Of a stretch of DNA of 38,852 bases, positions 23,943 to 31,855 are shown piece by piece. The translations under genes were made by a program, and so were the position numbers. The notes beneath the pieces were generated by a model. The model was not told where the DNA came from and did no database searches. It saw only the letters and a program-made list of their open reading frames with translations. Each line of letters opens with the position of its first letter. Within the stretch, counting starts at the first letter, position 1. Origin of the DNA: Deltaproteobacteria bacterium (GTDB taxonomy: Bacteria; Myxococcota_A; UBA796; GCA-2862545); the NCBI GenBank assembly GCA_016938035.1, contig JAFGVK010000194.1:1-38852 (forward strand), given 5' to 3'.

Positions 23943-25661
23943 ATGGCAAGAAGGCGCCGCAGCCTCCTGGGCAAAGAGGGCTCCCCCGGGCTGTCGCCGG
24001 TGGGGGCCTTCACGCCCGATGCCCCCACCGGCGAAGACGCGCCGGCCGGCCCGGCTGGCTTCCCCTCGTCTCTGCCGACGCCCGGTCAGGAGGACGCTCC
24101 CACCGAGAAGATCGGACGAAGGCACCCCGCCGGCTCCCCAGATCCAACGCTCAGCTGGGGTTCTCACGAGCTAGAGCTGGACCCCTCGGCCTTCGAGGAC
24201 CTGTCGGTGGAGGCCCCCGCGCCACCCCCGGCCTACGGCGCAGCCTGGGGTGAGATCCCCGATGAGGAGGAGGGGCTCTTCGCTGACGCGGAGGGGGACG
24301 ACTGGGTGTCGCAGGAGCCAGAGGAGGATCGCGACTGGGCGGACGAGACCGAAGAGGTGGGGACGCCTGCCAGAGCCGGCTGGCTCGAGGAGCCCACCCC
24401 CCGGCAGGGCTGGGAGACCGCGCCTGAGCCGGAGCCCACCCCAGGCTTCAGCAGCGAGCACCGCTGGGGCCGAGGGACCCCCGCACCCGCGGCCTACTCC
24501 GGTGCCGCCCCCGGCTTTGACGGGGCAGACGAGGCGTCAAGCAGCTGGGACGCCCCCGACCAGCGCTGGGAGACGGAGGAGCAGGAGCCGTCGTGGATCG
24601 CCCACGACGAGCAGCCCGCCTGGATCGACAGCGCACAGGCAGACGAGGAGCCGAGCTGGGAGCGCGGCGTGCCGGCTCCGGCACACTACTCGGGGGACGC
24701 GCCTGGCTTTGGCGACGAGGAAGAGGCCATCGCCGCCTGGGATGACCCAGACGACGCGCTGCCGTCCTGGGTCGAGCAGCCCGCCGACCCAGCGCCCTAC
24801 GGGAGAGCGGGGTGGGAGCGCGCAGCGTCCTCTCCCCCCGGCTTCGGAGCCGACGAGGAGGAGGAGATCGCGGCGTGGGACGACCCCGACGACGGCGCCC
24901 CCGACTACCTCGAGGAGGCGCACAGCGCAGGCCCCAGCAGGGTGATGGAGAGCGACTACCTGTCCTCTGGGAGCGCTCACTCCGACACCACCGACACCAG
25001 CTGGGACGGCTCGGTGTGGGGTGAGAAGAAGCCAGCCCCTCGGCTGGAGTCGAGGACGCCCGGCTTCTTTGACTCCGATTTTGGCGGAGAGAGCGTCATA
25101 GGGGTCAACCAGCCCCCGGCGCTCCCCAAGTACCTGAGCACCTCGACCCCCGCCCCCACCCACTCGCCGAGGCAGAAGCCCAAGGAGTCGGCCAAGCCGG
25201 TGATGATCGCGCTGATCGCCGGAGGCACCTTCGCGGTGGTGCTGGTGCTCGTGGCGGTGGGCCTGTGGTACGCAGGGATCCTGCCCCCAGCCGCACCCGT
25301 CACCCCACCGGCCCCTGTCGAGGCGGTGGCCCCCCCCGCCCAGCCCGAGGAGGTTGCAGCCCCAGCAGAGGCTCCCCCTGCGGTCCCCGTCGCCCCGCCG
25401 GTGGAGGAGGTGGTGGTGGTCGAGAAGCCCGCGCCCGCGCCGCCCCCCACCGCGCCGCCCGGCACCCTGCAGATCCGCTCCAACCGGCGCGTGCTGGTCT
25501 CGGTAAACGGAGAGCCGGTGGGCTACCCGCCCCTGAACCTCAAGCGGCCCCCAGGCGAGTACGTCATCACCGCAGAGATGCAGGGGCGCACCGGCGCCAA
25601 GGAGCGCAAGGATGTCCGCCTGGACAGCGGTGAGGTGGAGCCGATCCGCCTGACCTTCTAG
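23943..25661 (+). CDS. Acidic single-pass membrane protein with C-terminal PEGA domain
   Basis: The 572-residue protein has an unusual layout. A basic start (MARRRRSLLG) is followed by about 400 residues that are strongly acidic and rich in Trp, Pro, Ser and Gly, predicted to be disordered. This part carries imperfect repeats such as RGTPAPAAYSGAAPGF and RGVPAPAHYSGDAPGF, and AAWDDPDD twice. One membrane helix lies at about 420-446 (VMIALIAGGTFAVVLVLVAVGLWY). A Pro/Ala/Val linker then leads to a PEGA domain at about 506-572 (TLQIRSNRRVLVSVNGEPVGYPPLNLKRPPGEY). With Arg-rich N-terminus and no signal peptide, the acidic arm should be cytoplasmic and the PEGA domain periplasmic. It could be a scaffold linking cytoplasmic partners to the envelope. 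The start has no clear ribosome-binding site and is probably coupled to the gene three bases upstream. Confidence 0.88.
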   Translation: MARRRRSLLGKEGSPGLSPVGAFTPDAPTGEDAPAGPAGFPSSLPTPGQEDAPTEKIGRRHPAGSPDPTLSWGSHELELDPSAFEDLSVEAPAPPPAYGAAWGEIPDEEEGLFADAEGDDWVSQEPEEDRDWADETEEVGTPARAGWLEEPTPRQGWETAPEPEPTPGFSSEHRWGRGTPAPAAYSGAAPGFDGADEASSSWDAPDQRWETEEQEPSWIAHDEQPAWIDSAQADEEPSWERGVPAPAHYSGDAPGFGDEEEAIAAWDDPDDALPSWVEQPADPAPYGRAGWERAASSPPGFGADEEEEIAAWDDPDDGAPDYLEEAHSAGPSRVMESDYLSSGSAHSDTTDTSWDGSVWGEKKPAPRLESRTPGFFDSDFGGESVIGVNQPPALPKYLSTSTPAPTHSPRQKPKESAKPVMIALIAGGTFAVVLVLVAVGLWYAGILPPAAPVTPPAPVEAVAPPAQPEEVAAPAEAPPAVPVAPPVEEVVVVEKPAPAPPPTAPPGTLQIRSNRRVLVSVNGEPVGYPPLNLKRPPGEYVITAEMQGRTGAKERKDVRLDSGEVEPIRLTF

Positions 25662-25727
25662 CGAGGGCCCCAGCACCGCAGCACCCACCGGGCCGCCTGT
25701 TGGGCTGCGCGCTCCAGCGTCGGCGGC

Positions 25728-25758
25728 AGCGCCCCTGGTCCCTGTCCGAAGGGGCGCT
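25728..25758 (+). terminator. Hairpin after the PEGA operon
   Basis: AGCGCCCCT pairs perfectly with AGGGGCGCT around a 13-base loop, about 67 bases after the stop of the PEGA gene. No T-run follows. It is a plausible end of the operon transcript. Confidence 0.45.
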
Positions 25759-25994
25759 AGCCGCGCGCCGGTAGACCGCCCGCCGGGCGTGATGCACAGC
25801 CCGGTCAGACCTACGCCTGCTGGAGGGACGTCCCCACCGGCTCGCCCGGGTGTAGCCGTCGGCAGGTCCCCGTGGGCTCGTGCCTAAGCAGCCGATGCGC
25901 CATCGCGTTCTACACGGTGACCGGGGCACGGATCACACCCGGCCCGCCCCCATTGCGTGGGAGCCGGGCCGGCCTGCTGAACGGGGTGACAGCA

Positions 25995-26013
25995 CCACAG
26001 GCGGCGCCTGTGG
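25995..26013 (-). terminator. Hairpin after the tadG-like gene
   Basis: CCACAGGC and GCCTGTGG form a perfect 8-bp stem with a 3-base loop, seven bases beyond the stop of the minus-strand tadG-like gene. It is followed on that strand by TGCTGTC. Confidence 0.6.
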
Positions 26014-26019
26014 ACAGGT

Positions 26020-27300
26020 TCAGAACAGGAGCCCTGGCTGGCTGTTGAGGCTGGCGACGCAGATGTCGACAAAGGCTGAGTCGATGTCCGAGGCGTTGGG
26101 CGTCGTCAGCGCGAAGCCATTCCCAGCTACGATGTGGTCCTTCATGAAGGCGGGCCCGCTCCCCCAGGTGGGTCCATAGTACACCGTGTAGATGTCGTAG
26201 CCGCTGGCCTCCGCCTCCGCCTTGTACTGGTCCGCCCAGTTCGTGTAGTCCTTCACCGTGGGGTCGCGCGTCTCACAGACCTCTTCGGTCACCCAGTACT
26301 TACTACCGACCTTCTCGCAGGTTCCCGGCCCATCATATTTATTGCACTTCTTTTTCGAAACCGTCCAACTCTCTTCTTTGCATTCCTCGAGGTCCTCGCA
26401 CAGCACCTCGAGCTCGTCCCCCCACACCTCATCCTCATAGGACGAGGGTTGGCACAGGCTGCTGACCGGGTGAGGCTCCCCGTCCGACAAGAACACGATC
26501 GCCTTGCCCACCTCGTCGTCAGAGGTGCGCGCTGCCTGATCTAGAAGGTTCAAGCCCATCCCCAGACCAGCCGACTGATTCGTCCCACCGATCACACCAC
26601 ACCTACGGCTGTCTTCTCCACAACCGACCACCCCACTGATGGCTCTAGAGATGGTGGAGTACCCCTCCCCATACTCAGTCCAAGGGAGCTTCAACGCGGA
26701 GGTGGTGGCGTGCGCCACGACCGCCACCCTGGAGTCCGCAGAGGACCGCTCCGCGACGCAGTCCACCAGCGCCTGCGCTGCGGTCCGAGCGTCCCTCATT
26801 TCGGTGCTGTTCATCGAGCTGGAGACGTCCAGCACGATCACAGTGTCCGGCGCGCGCCCCTTGATCGCGGTGGGGCCCGCCCCAGCGGTCTCAACCACGT
26901 CAAAGGCGTGCAGCCCGAACATCGCCGAGAAATGCATCGGCACCGTCGCGCGCACCGAGACCCGCACCGCGTTGGCGCCCTCCTTGCCGCTAAGGGCGGT
27001 GAAGGTCCTGGCGTCGGTGTCCCAGTCGCCGTAGACATACGAGTCGTCCACGATCACAGAGTCCATCCCGTTGATCCCGTTGGCCTCTGCGTAGGCCTGC
27101 GCGACCTCCTGCGCACGGCTGGGGTCTTGGAAGAACACCGCCCCCGCGAGGGAGGCCGCGTCCGCCGCGGACTGCGCCTGCAGCCGCGCCATGGAGACCA
27201 TCCCCCAGTCGATGGCCAACGCGGTGAACCCGAGGATGACCGGCATAGACAGGGCGAAGACCATGGTGGTGTTGCCACGACGTGAGGATCCGTTGGACAT
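26020..27300 (-). CDS. TadG-like protein with von Willebrand A domain and Cys-rich insertion
   Basis: The 426-residue protein has the TadG layout. A short basic segment is followed by a hydrophobic N-terminal helix (MVFALSMPVILGFTALAIDWGMVS), then QAQSAADAASLAGA, the conserved TadE/TadG signature. A vWA domain follows with the metal-site motif DVSSS (Asp158, Ser160, Ser162) and GGTNQSAGL. Between LSDGEP and the last vWA strand is an insertion of about 70 residues (279-347) with six Cys, encoded by DNA clearly less GC-rich than its surroundings. It probably sits in the envelope associated with a Flp-type pilus or acts as an adhesin. ATG 27300 has GGAG six bases upstream and follows the tadE stop after one base; a GTG at 27312 would overlap tadE. 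Confidence 0.88.
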   Translation of the reverse strand: MSNGSSRRGNTTMVFALSMPVILGFTALAIDWGMVSMARLQAQSAADAASLAGAVFFQDPSRAQEVAQAYAEANGINGMDSVIVDDSYVYGDWDTDARTFTALSGKEGANAVRVSVRATVPMHFSAMFGLHAFDVVETAGAGPTAIKGRAPDTVIVLDVSSSMNSTEMRDARTAAQALVDCVAERSSADSRVAVVAHATTSALKLPWTEYGEGYSTISRAISGVVGCGEDSRRCGVIGGTNQSAGLGMGLNLLDQAARTSDDEVGKAIVFLSDGEPHPVSSLCQPSSYEDEVWGDELEVLCEDLEECKEESWTVSKKKCNKYDGPGTCEKVGSKYWVTEEVCETRDPTVKDYTNWADQYKAEAEASGYDIYTVYYGPTWGSGPAFMKDHIVAGNGFALTTPNASDIDSAFVDICVASLNSQPGLLF

Positions 27301-27301
27301 C

Positions 27302-27742
27302 TTAGGCTCCACAGCTAGTGACGTTGGAGGCGAGCGCCGCGATGTGAATGGGGAAGACCTCTGGCACGGGGACGAAGCCGATCAGCGGGGTGAACGGGAT
27401 CTCAGCGTCGACCACCACCGCGCAGGTGCCCGCGATCACCTGGATCTCTGGGACCACCGCGGCAGAGACCACGCCCAGCCCGAAGCGGTCGAACTCGTCC
27501 TGCGCCGCGCTCAGGGCGGTGGTCACGCACGCATCGCAGTCCCCGGACTCAAGCTCATCCTCGGTCTGGGTCTGCAGCGACCCCAGGCGCACCGCGTCGC
27601 GGAGGGCGTTGCTGACCATCGCCTCCTGGAAGAAGTACCAGCCATAGTCGGCGATACCCAGGAGGAAGGCCATCAAAATGGGCGCGATGAGCCCAAACTC
27701 GATGGCGTTGGCGCCGCGACGCCTGCGTTGGGGAGGGAGCAT
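27302..27742 (-). CDS. TadE-like pilus assembly protein
   Basis: The 146-residue product starts with a basic patch (LPPQRRRRGANAIEFG) followed by one membrane helix (LIAPILMAFLLGIADYGWYF), the TadE signature of a pseudopilin-like minor pilin with Glu at the position after the basic patch. The remainder is periplasmic or extracellular and has four Cys. TadE proteins are processed by the prepilin peptidase in Flp pilus systems. ATG 27742 is preferred; GTG 27754 with AAGGA upstream is an alternative. A TATACT box lies 29 bases upstream. The TadA/B/C ATPase and platform genes are not in the window, so this pair depends on a pilus system encoded elsewhere. Confidence 0.85.
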   Translation of the reverse strand: MLPPQRRRRGANAIEFGLIAPILMAFLLGIADYGWYFFQEAMVSNALRDAVRLGSLQTQTEDELESGDCDACVTTALSAAQDEFDRFGLGVVSAAVVPEIQVIAGTCAVVVDAEIPFTPLIGFVPVPEVFPIHIAALASNVTSCGA

Positions 27743-27770
27743 TGCGTAACTCACTTCTGTTGGTTCCTTA

Positions 27771-27776
27771 AGTATA
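27771..27776 (-). promoter_or_regulatory. Candidate -10 box for the tadE-tadG pair
   Basis: On the minus strand TATACT (27776 to 27771) lies 29 bases before ATG 27742, in a notably AT-rich stretch (about 27760-27870) unlike the surrounding DNA. No convincing -35 box is visible at 17 bases. Confidence 0.4.
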
Positions 27777-28037
27777 CCATCAGATGACTTACAGACGATC
27801 ACAATCCAAATGAAGTGTAACAAATTCGTGATGTTTCGGTCGGACAACAAGATTACCTAGAGACATCCTAAACTACCCATGCCTCCCCCCCTGATCCCGC
27901 GAAGGATGAGCGGCAGCTCGCCACCCCACCCCCGCGAGCGCGCTTGCCACGGGCAGGACTTGTGCCGCTCCGCCCATTTCCCCCGTGCCTCCTCCCCGAC
28001 AGGGGGATAGTCCCGCGCTCCACACCCGGAGGCCCCC

Positions 28038-29156
28038 ATGCTCCAGCTCTCGCTGCTCTCCTCTCCCCGCGTCGATCCCAAGCCCATCACCGGGAAGGAG
28101 CGCCCCGAAGACCTGCTCGCCAGCGCCTTCCCCGCCTTTGTGGGGCGCCAGGTGCGCACGGGCTTCGAGCTGATGCGGCGCTGCCAGCAGGAGGGTCACA
28201 CCGTGTTCATGACCCTCTCCGGCGCGATGACCCCGGCCGGCCTCCACAGGTCAAGCATCATCCCCCTGATCCAGAGCGGCGCGGTGGACGTGCTCACCAC
28301 CACCGGCGCGAACCTGTACCATGACGCCCACAGGGTGATCGGGCACGCGATCCGCGAGATCGATCCCCTGGCGGGAGACACAGCCCTCCGCGACGCCCGC
28401 ATCATCCGCATCTACGACCTGGGCTTCGACGAGGACGTGCTCCTCGACACCGACAAGCTCTTCTCGCGCCTGCTGATGAAGCCCGCCTTCCAGAAGCCGA
28501 TGACCACCGCCGAGATGAACTGGCTGCTCGGCCGCGAGATCGCCGCGCTGGAGGTAGAGCTAGGGGTCACAGAGCCTTGCCTGCTCTCTGCCTGCTACCA
28601 CGCCGATGTCCCCATCTTTGTCGGCGCGCCGCAGGACGGCTCGATCTTCCTGAACGTCGTCAAGCTCAAGGCCCTGCTCGGCGACCAGTTCAAGTTCCTC
28701 CTCGACCCAGTGGCCGACGTCTACACCATGGCCGCCCTCCAGTGGGCCGCGCAGCGGGAGGGGGAGACCGCGGTGTGGATCATGGGCGGCGGCGTGCCCA
28801 AGAACTACACCCTCCAGGGGGAGCCCACCCTGTCCCAGATCCTCGGGCAGGATGCCCGAGGCTTCGACGTGGACCTGCAGATCTGCGTGGATCCCGTCGA
28901 CAACGGCGCCCTGTCCTCCTGCCCCGCGGGCGAGGGGCACACCTGGGGCAAGGTCTCCGCCGAGTGCGTCGCCACCTCGTCCATCTACATGCACGCCGAC
29001 GTGACCGCGGTGCTCCCGTGGCTGGTGTACGCCCTGTTCTCGTCCACCGAGCCCCGGCCGCTCAAGCGCCTGTACCAGCGACTCCCCGAGATGGTGGCGC
29101 AGCTCGACCAGGACGTCGAGGCGCAGCGCGAGACGCTGATGGCCGACCTGACCTGA
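28038..29156 (+). CDS. Deoxyhypusine-synthase-like protein
   Basis: The 372-residue protein resembles the deoxyhypusine synthase family, which transfers the aminobutyl group of spermidine using NAD+. Visible motifs are TLSGAMTPAGLHRSSIIPLIQSG (the nucleotide-binding part), VLTTTGANLYHD, and WIMGGGVPKNYTLQ, where Lys255 corresponds to the catalytic lysine (Lys329 of the human enzyme). Bacteria lack eIF5A, the substrate in eukaryotes and archaea; bacterial relatives include homospermidine-forming enzymes, so a polyamine role is likely but not certain. CCCGGAGG precedes ATG 28038. The thioesterase gene follows after 18 bases. Confidence 0.88.
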   Translation: MLQLSLLSSPRVDPKPITGKERPEDLLASAFPAFVGRQVRTGFELMRRCQQEGHTVFMTLSGAMTPAGLHRSSIIPLIQSGAVDVLTTTGANLYHDAHRVIGHAIREIDPLAGDTALRDARIIRIYDLGFDEDVLLDTDKLFSRLLMKPAFQKPMTTAEMNWLLGREIAALEVELGVTEPCLLSACYHADVPIFVGAPQDGSIFLNVVKLKALLGDQFKFLLDPVADVYTMAALQWAAQREGETAVWIMGGGVPKNYTLQGEPTLSQILGQDARGFDVDLQICVDPVDNGALSSCPAGEGHTWGKVSAECVATSSIYMHADVTAVLPWLVYALFSSTEPRPLKRLYQRLPEMVAQLDQDVEAQRETLMADLT

Positions 29157-29174
29157 TCCGGGTAGGGGCAGGGC

Positions 29175-29642
29175 ATGCCTGCACTCCCCGACCTCACCGA
29201 TCTCGCCAACCAGTACCGCGGCCCGTTCACCGAGCTGACCGGGCTGGTCTTTACCCACGTGGTCCCCGGCAGGGTGGAGGCTGCGCTGGCGCTCTCGGAG
29301 CGGCACCACCAGCCCTACGGGATGGTGCACGGGGGCGTCCACGCCACCATCGTAGAGACCCTGTGCTCGGTGGGGGCCGGGATCACCGTCGCCCTGGAGG
29401 GCAAGTCCGCGGTGGGACTGGAGAACCACACCTCCTTCGTGCGGGCGGTGCGCTCCGGCACCCTCCACGCGGTCGCCGAGCCGCTGCACCCGGGCAAGCG
29501 CACCCAGGTGTGGCGCTGTGAGATCCGCGACGACGACGGCAACCTCGCGGCCTACGGCACCATGCGGGTGATGATCCTCCCCAAGGGGGCGGCGGCGGGC
29601 GGCGAGGTGGTGGCGGTCAAGCACGGGCCCACAGGGAGCTGA
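29175..29642 (+). CDS. Hotdog-fold thioesterase, PaaI type
   Basis: The 155-residue protein is a small hotdog thioesterase that hydrolyses acyl-CoA (PaaI, YbgC-like or 1,4-dihydroxy-2-naphthoyl-CoA thioesterase group). The core MVHGGVHATIVETLCSVGAGI carries the HGG motif and the catalytic Glu. VGLENHTSFVRAVRSGTL and VWRCEIRDDDGNLAAYGTMRVMIL complete the fold. Length is normal. It lies 18 bases after the deoxyhypusine-synthase-like gene, so the two are probably cotranscribed, though a functional link is not obvious. The substrate cannot be determined. Confidence 0.88.
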   Translation: MPALPDLTDLANQYRGPFTELTGLVFTHVVPGRVEAALALSERHHQPYGMVHGGVHATIVETLCSVGAGITVALEGKSAVGLENHTSFVRAVRSGTLHAVAEPLHPGKRTQVWRCEIRDDDGNLAAYGTMRVMILPKGAAAGGEVVAVKHGPTGS

Positions 29643-29689
29643 GCGCCCGGTCCCCTGACACCCCCTCCGCGCACCCCCGAGAGGCTGAC

Positions 29690-30556
29690 ATGATCTGGCT
29701 CCTACCCCTGCTCCTCGGCTGCCCCAAGGCCCCCCTCCCCCAACCCGCGGCGGTCTGCCCTACGGCGGAGGGCGAGCTGCTGCCCTGCGCACCTGGGGCC
29801 TTCGACGGGGCCGACGCCGCGCACCCGCTCCCGTGGGGCTCGGCCGCACAGGGGACCCTCTGGTACGGGCGCCTGCTGTGCCCAGGCGGGGCCGACCCCT
29901 CGGTGATCCGGGTGGAGTCGCGGGCCCGGGTGACCGAGTCCCCCTACCCCCTCTCTGAGCTAGGCGCCGGCGCGCTAGGTGAGGGCCCGGTGGACCTGTG
30001 GCGGGTCGAGTGCCCCGGCCTGGGGGAGCGCGACTGGTACACCGACATGTACCACTGCGGACCGAGCTGTGTCCCGGACGGGCTGCTGCTGCTCCCCGCG
30101 CCGGCCCTGGACGCCTGGGTCGCCTCGCGCGAGGCCGCGGACCGGGGCGCGTGGCAAGCAGCCCGCGATCACGCCGCGCATGCCGCAGCGATCTACCCCG
30201 ACGCCGAGCGGATCCAGTACTGGCTCGGCTTCTCCAGCGCCGAGGCGGGCGACCTCCCCGGGGGGATGGAGGCCTTCGCGCGCGCGGTGGCGCTAGACCC
30301 TGCCGACCCCGACAACCTGTACCAGCTCGCCCTCACCCAGCGCCTCTCTGGGCTCCACGGGCTCTCCCGCGAGACCGTGGAGCGCGCGATGGCGGCGCTC
30401 CCTCCCGGACACCCTGGCCGGGCCCGGATCCTGTGCCTGGCCGCGGTGACCCGCAGAGATCAGGGCGACACCGAGGCCGCGGACCTGCTCGCCCACGCCG
30501 CCTGCGAGGAGGGCTTCACCCCCTGCTGCACCGTGCCCGCGCCCGCCGAGGAGTGA
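29690..30556 (+). CDS. Cys-rich lipoprotein with TPR-like repeats
   Basis: The 288-residue product begins MIWLLPLLLGC, a very short signal with a lipobox (Cys11), so it should be lipidated. Residues about 20-145 contain eight or so Cys in a beta-looking region without family resemblance. Residues about 150-260 have TPR-like helical repeats (AWQAARDHAAHAAAIYPDAERIQYWLG, then GGMEAFARAVALDPADPDNLYQLALT). The last part again has several Cys (LAHAACEEGFTPCCTVPAP). It follows the thioesterase after 47 bases and a GAGAGG ribosome-binding site. Function unknown. Confidence 0.82.
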   Translation: MIWLLPLLLGCPKAPLPQPAAVCPTAEGELLPCAPGAFDGADAAHPLPWGSAAQGTLWYGRLLCPGGADPSVIRVESRARVTESPYPLSELGAGALGEGPVDLWRVECPGLGERDWYTDMYHCGPSCVPDGLLLLPAPALDAWVASREAADRGAWQAARDHAAHAAAIYPDAERIQYWLGFSSAEAGDLPGGMEAFARAVALDPADPDNLYQLALTQRLSGLHGLSRETVERAMAALPPGHPGRARILCLAAVTRRDQGDTEAADLLAHAACEEGFTPCCTVPAPAEE

Positions 30557-31186
30557 GGGTGCGCTCGGAGCCGCAGGCGCGCCACCGAGCTGTTCGTCAC
30601 GGCTTTGGTATCAGCCCCACGCCAAGCCCCTAGGATCGGGGCGCGCCAGCGCGCGCCCCGAGGTCTTGGTCGGTCAGGTCGGCGTGGGAAGGGCTCCGCC
30701 TGCGCCCCCCTCCCCGCCCTGGAGGCGCCCGCAGCCCCGGAGCGCGCCCCTGACCCGCGAGGCCGCGGGACCGCCGCGCGCTCCCGACCTGGAGGCAGCC
30801 GCCAGCTCCACTGGACCGGCTCGCGGCCCACCGTGGCGCGGAGGACCGCGCGCGTCGGTTCACCCACGGGTTTCGGATCGCTGGGCCCGGGACGCCGAGG
30901 GCGCTGTCTGCCGCTCGCTGTGCTGCGTCTGTCACGGCGGAGCGTTTGCTGCCTTCCTCCTAGTCCCCGATGCACTGGCAGCGAGTCCGGCCCGAGCGCA
31001 CAAGATGGTGGAACCACCGGCTTGTCCAAGGCACCCCGTGCCCCTGCGCCCGGCGGGGGGTGCGAGGCACGCGCCGATCAAGCTGGTGCGTTCGCTGTGG
31101 ATTGACGGCGAGGAGGTGGCGAGCTCGTTCGACCGAGCCAGCGGGACAGACCTTGGCCATTGGTGATGCGCCGGATCGCGTGGGGT
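30557..31186. other. Gene-free convergent intergenic region
   Basis: About 630 bases lie between the Cys-rich lipoprotein and the convergent MopE-repeat protein. Several frames are open but translate into Arg/Pro/Gly-rich low-complexity sequence with no start signal or family resemblance. A very stable hairpin is at 30636-30661; nothing else was recognised. Confidence 0.5.
30636..30661. terminator. Very stable 11-bp hairpin
   Basis: TCGGGGCGCGC and GCGCGCCCCGA form a perfect 11-bp stem with a 4-base CAGC loop, 79 bases after the lipoprotein stop. No T-run follows. It probably ends the 28038-30556 transcript. Confidence 0.55.
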
Positions 31187-31855
31187 TCAGCGCCCGAGGA
31201 TGTACACCGACCGCAGGTCGCCCCACTGGTTGCTCTGCGACCACACCTCCTGATCCCCGTGATCGACCCGCCTGTAGCCCACCTGAACGATCTCTGAGTC
31301 CCCGGCGCAGCCGTTGCGGATCGAGAGGCGCGAGGGCTCGGTGTCGGCGGCCTCGTCCGAGGCGACGGTGAAGCTGTCGTAGCCGGGCCAGGGATCGACG
31401 TACCCGTCGGGGTAGACCATGCTGGAGGAGCAGGCCCTGGAGCCCTTCACGATCGGCTGGCTGATGACGCTGTGCAGGCTCCGGCCCGCCATGAAGGCGT
31501 CGGCGGTGTAGACCGAGTGGGTGTAGGACAGCAGCGACTCCCGCACGAAGACATCGTCGATACCGAGCTGCACGAAGGCGGGGGAGATGAAGTCCACCGG
31601 GTCGGCGGGGTTGGAGAGCGAGATGCCGCGCACGTCGTGGTAGGGGGCGGTGGTGGTCCACCCCGCGCCGTCCTCGGTGAAGTCGATCCCCGCGTCGAAG
31701 TCTGAGACCCGCATCAGCAGCGTCCAGCCACCGCCGTCCGTCTCCATGTCGCACCACACCTCGACCGCCGCGCCCGTGCCAGTGGGGTCGATGGCGTAGA
31801 GCCCCGAGCCCCGGTCTGCGGAGGTACCGACGATGTCCAGGCAGCTGCTCCCAGA
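31187..31855 (-). other. Fibrinogen-like domain coding region
   Basis: This part of the 31187-34591 gene encodes the 222-residue C-terminal domain with the fibrinogen-related motifs Cys-Leu-Asp-Ile, SGLY-I-P, and CDMETDGGGWT. Only the N-terminal half matches the fibrinogen fold well by eye. The rest (RESLLSYTHS, IVQVGYRRVD) is compatible with intelectin-like or bacterial GGGWT proteins. Confidence 0.75.

Larger units (their letters stand above)
25662..26019. other. Gene-free convergent intergenic region with hairpins
   Basis: The 358 bases between the PEGA operon and the convergent tadG gene have no convincing gene. They contain the two hairpins listed separately (25728-25758 and 25995-26013) and other GC-rich inverted repeats such as CCCGGC (25938) with GCCGGG (25973). 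Confidence 0.5.

Noticed and set aside
30605..31105. A 166-codon frame after the Cys-rich lipoprotein
   Set aside because: Its sequence is low-complexity Arg/Pro/Gly with no ribosome-binding site, and several other frames are equally open.
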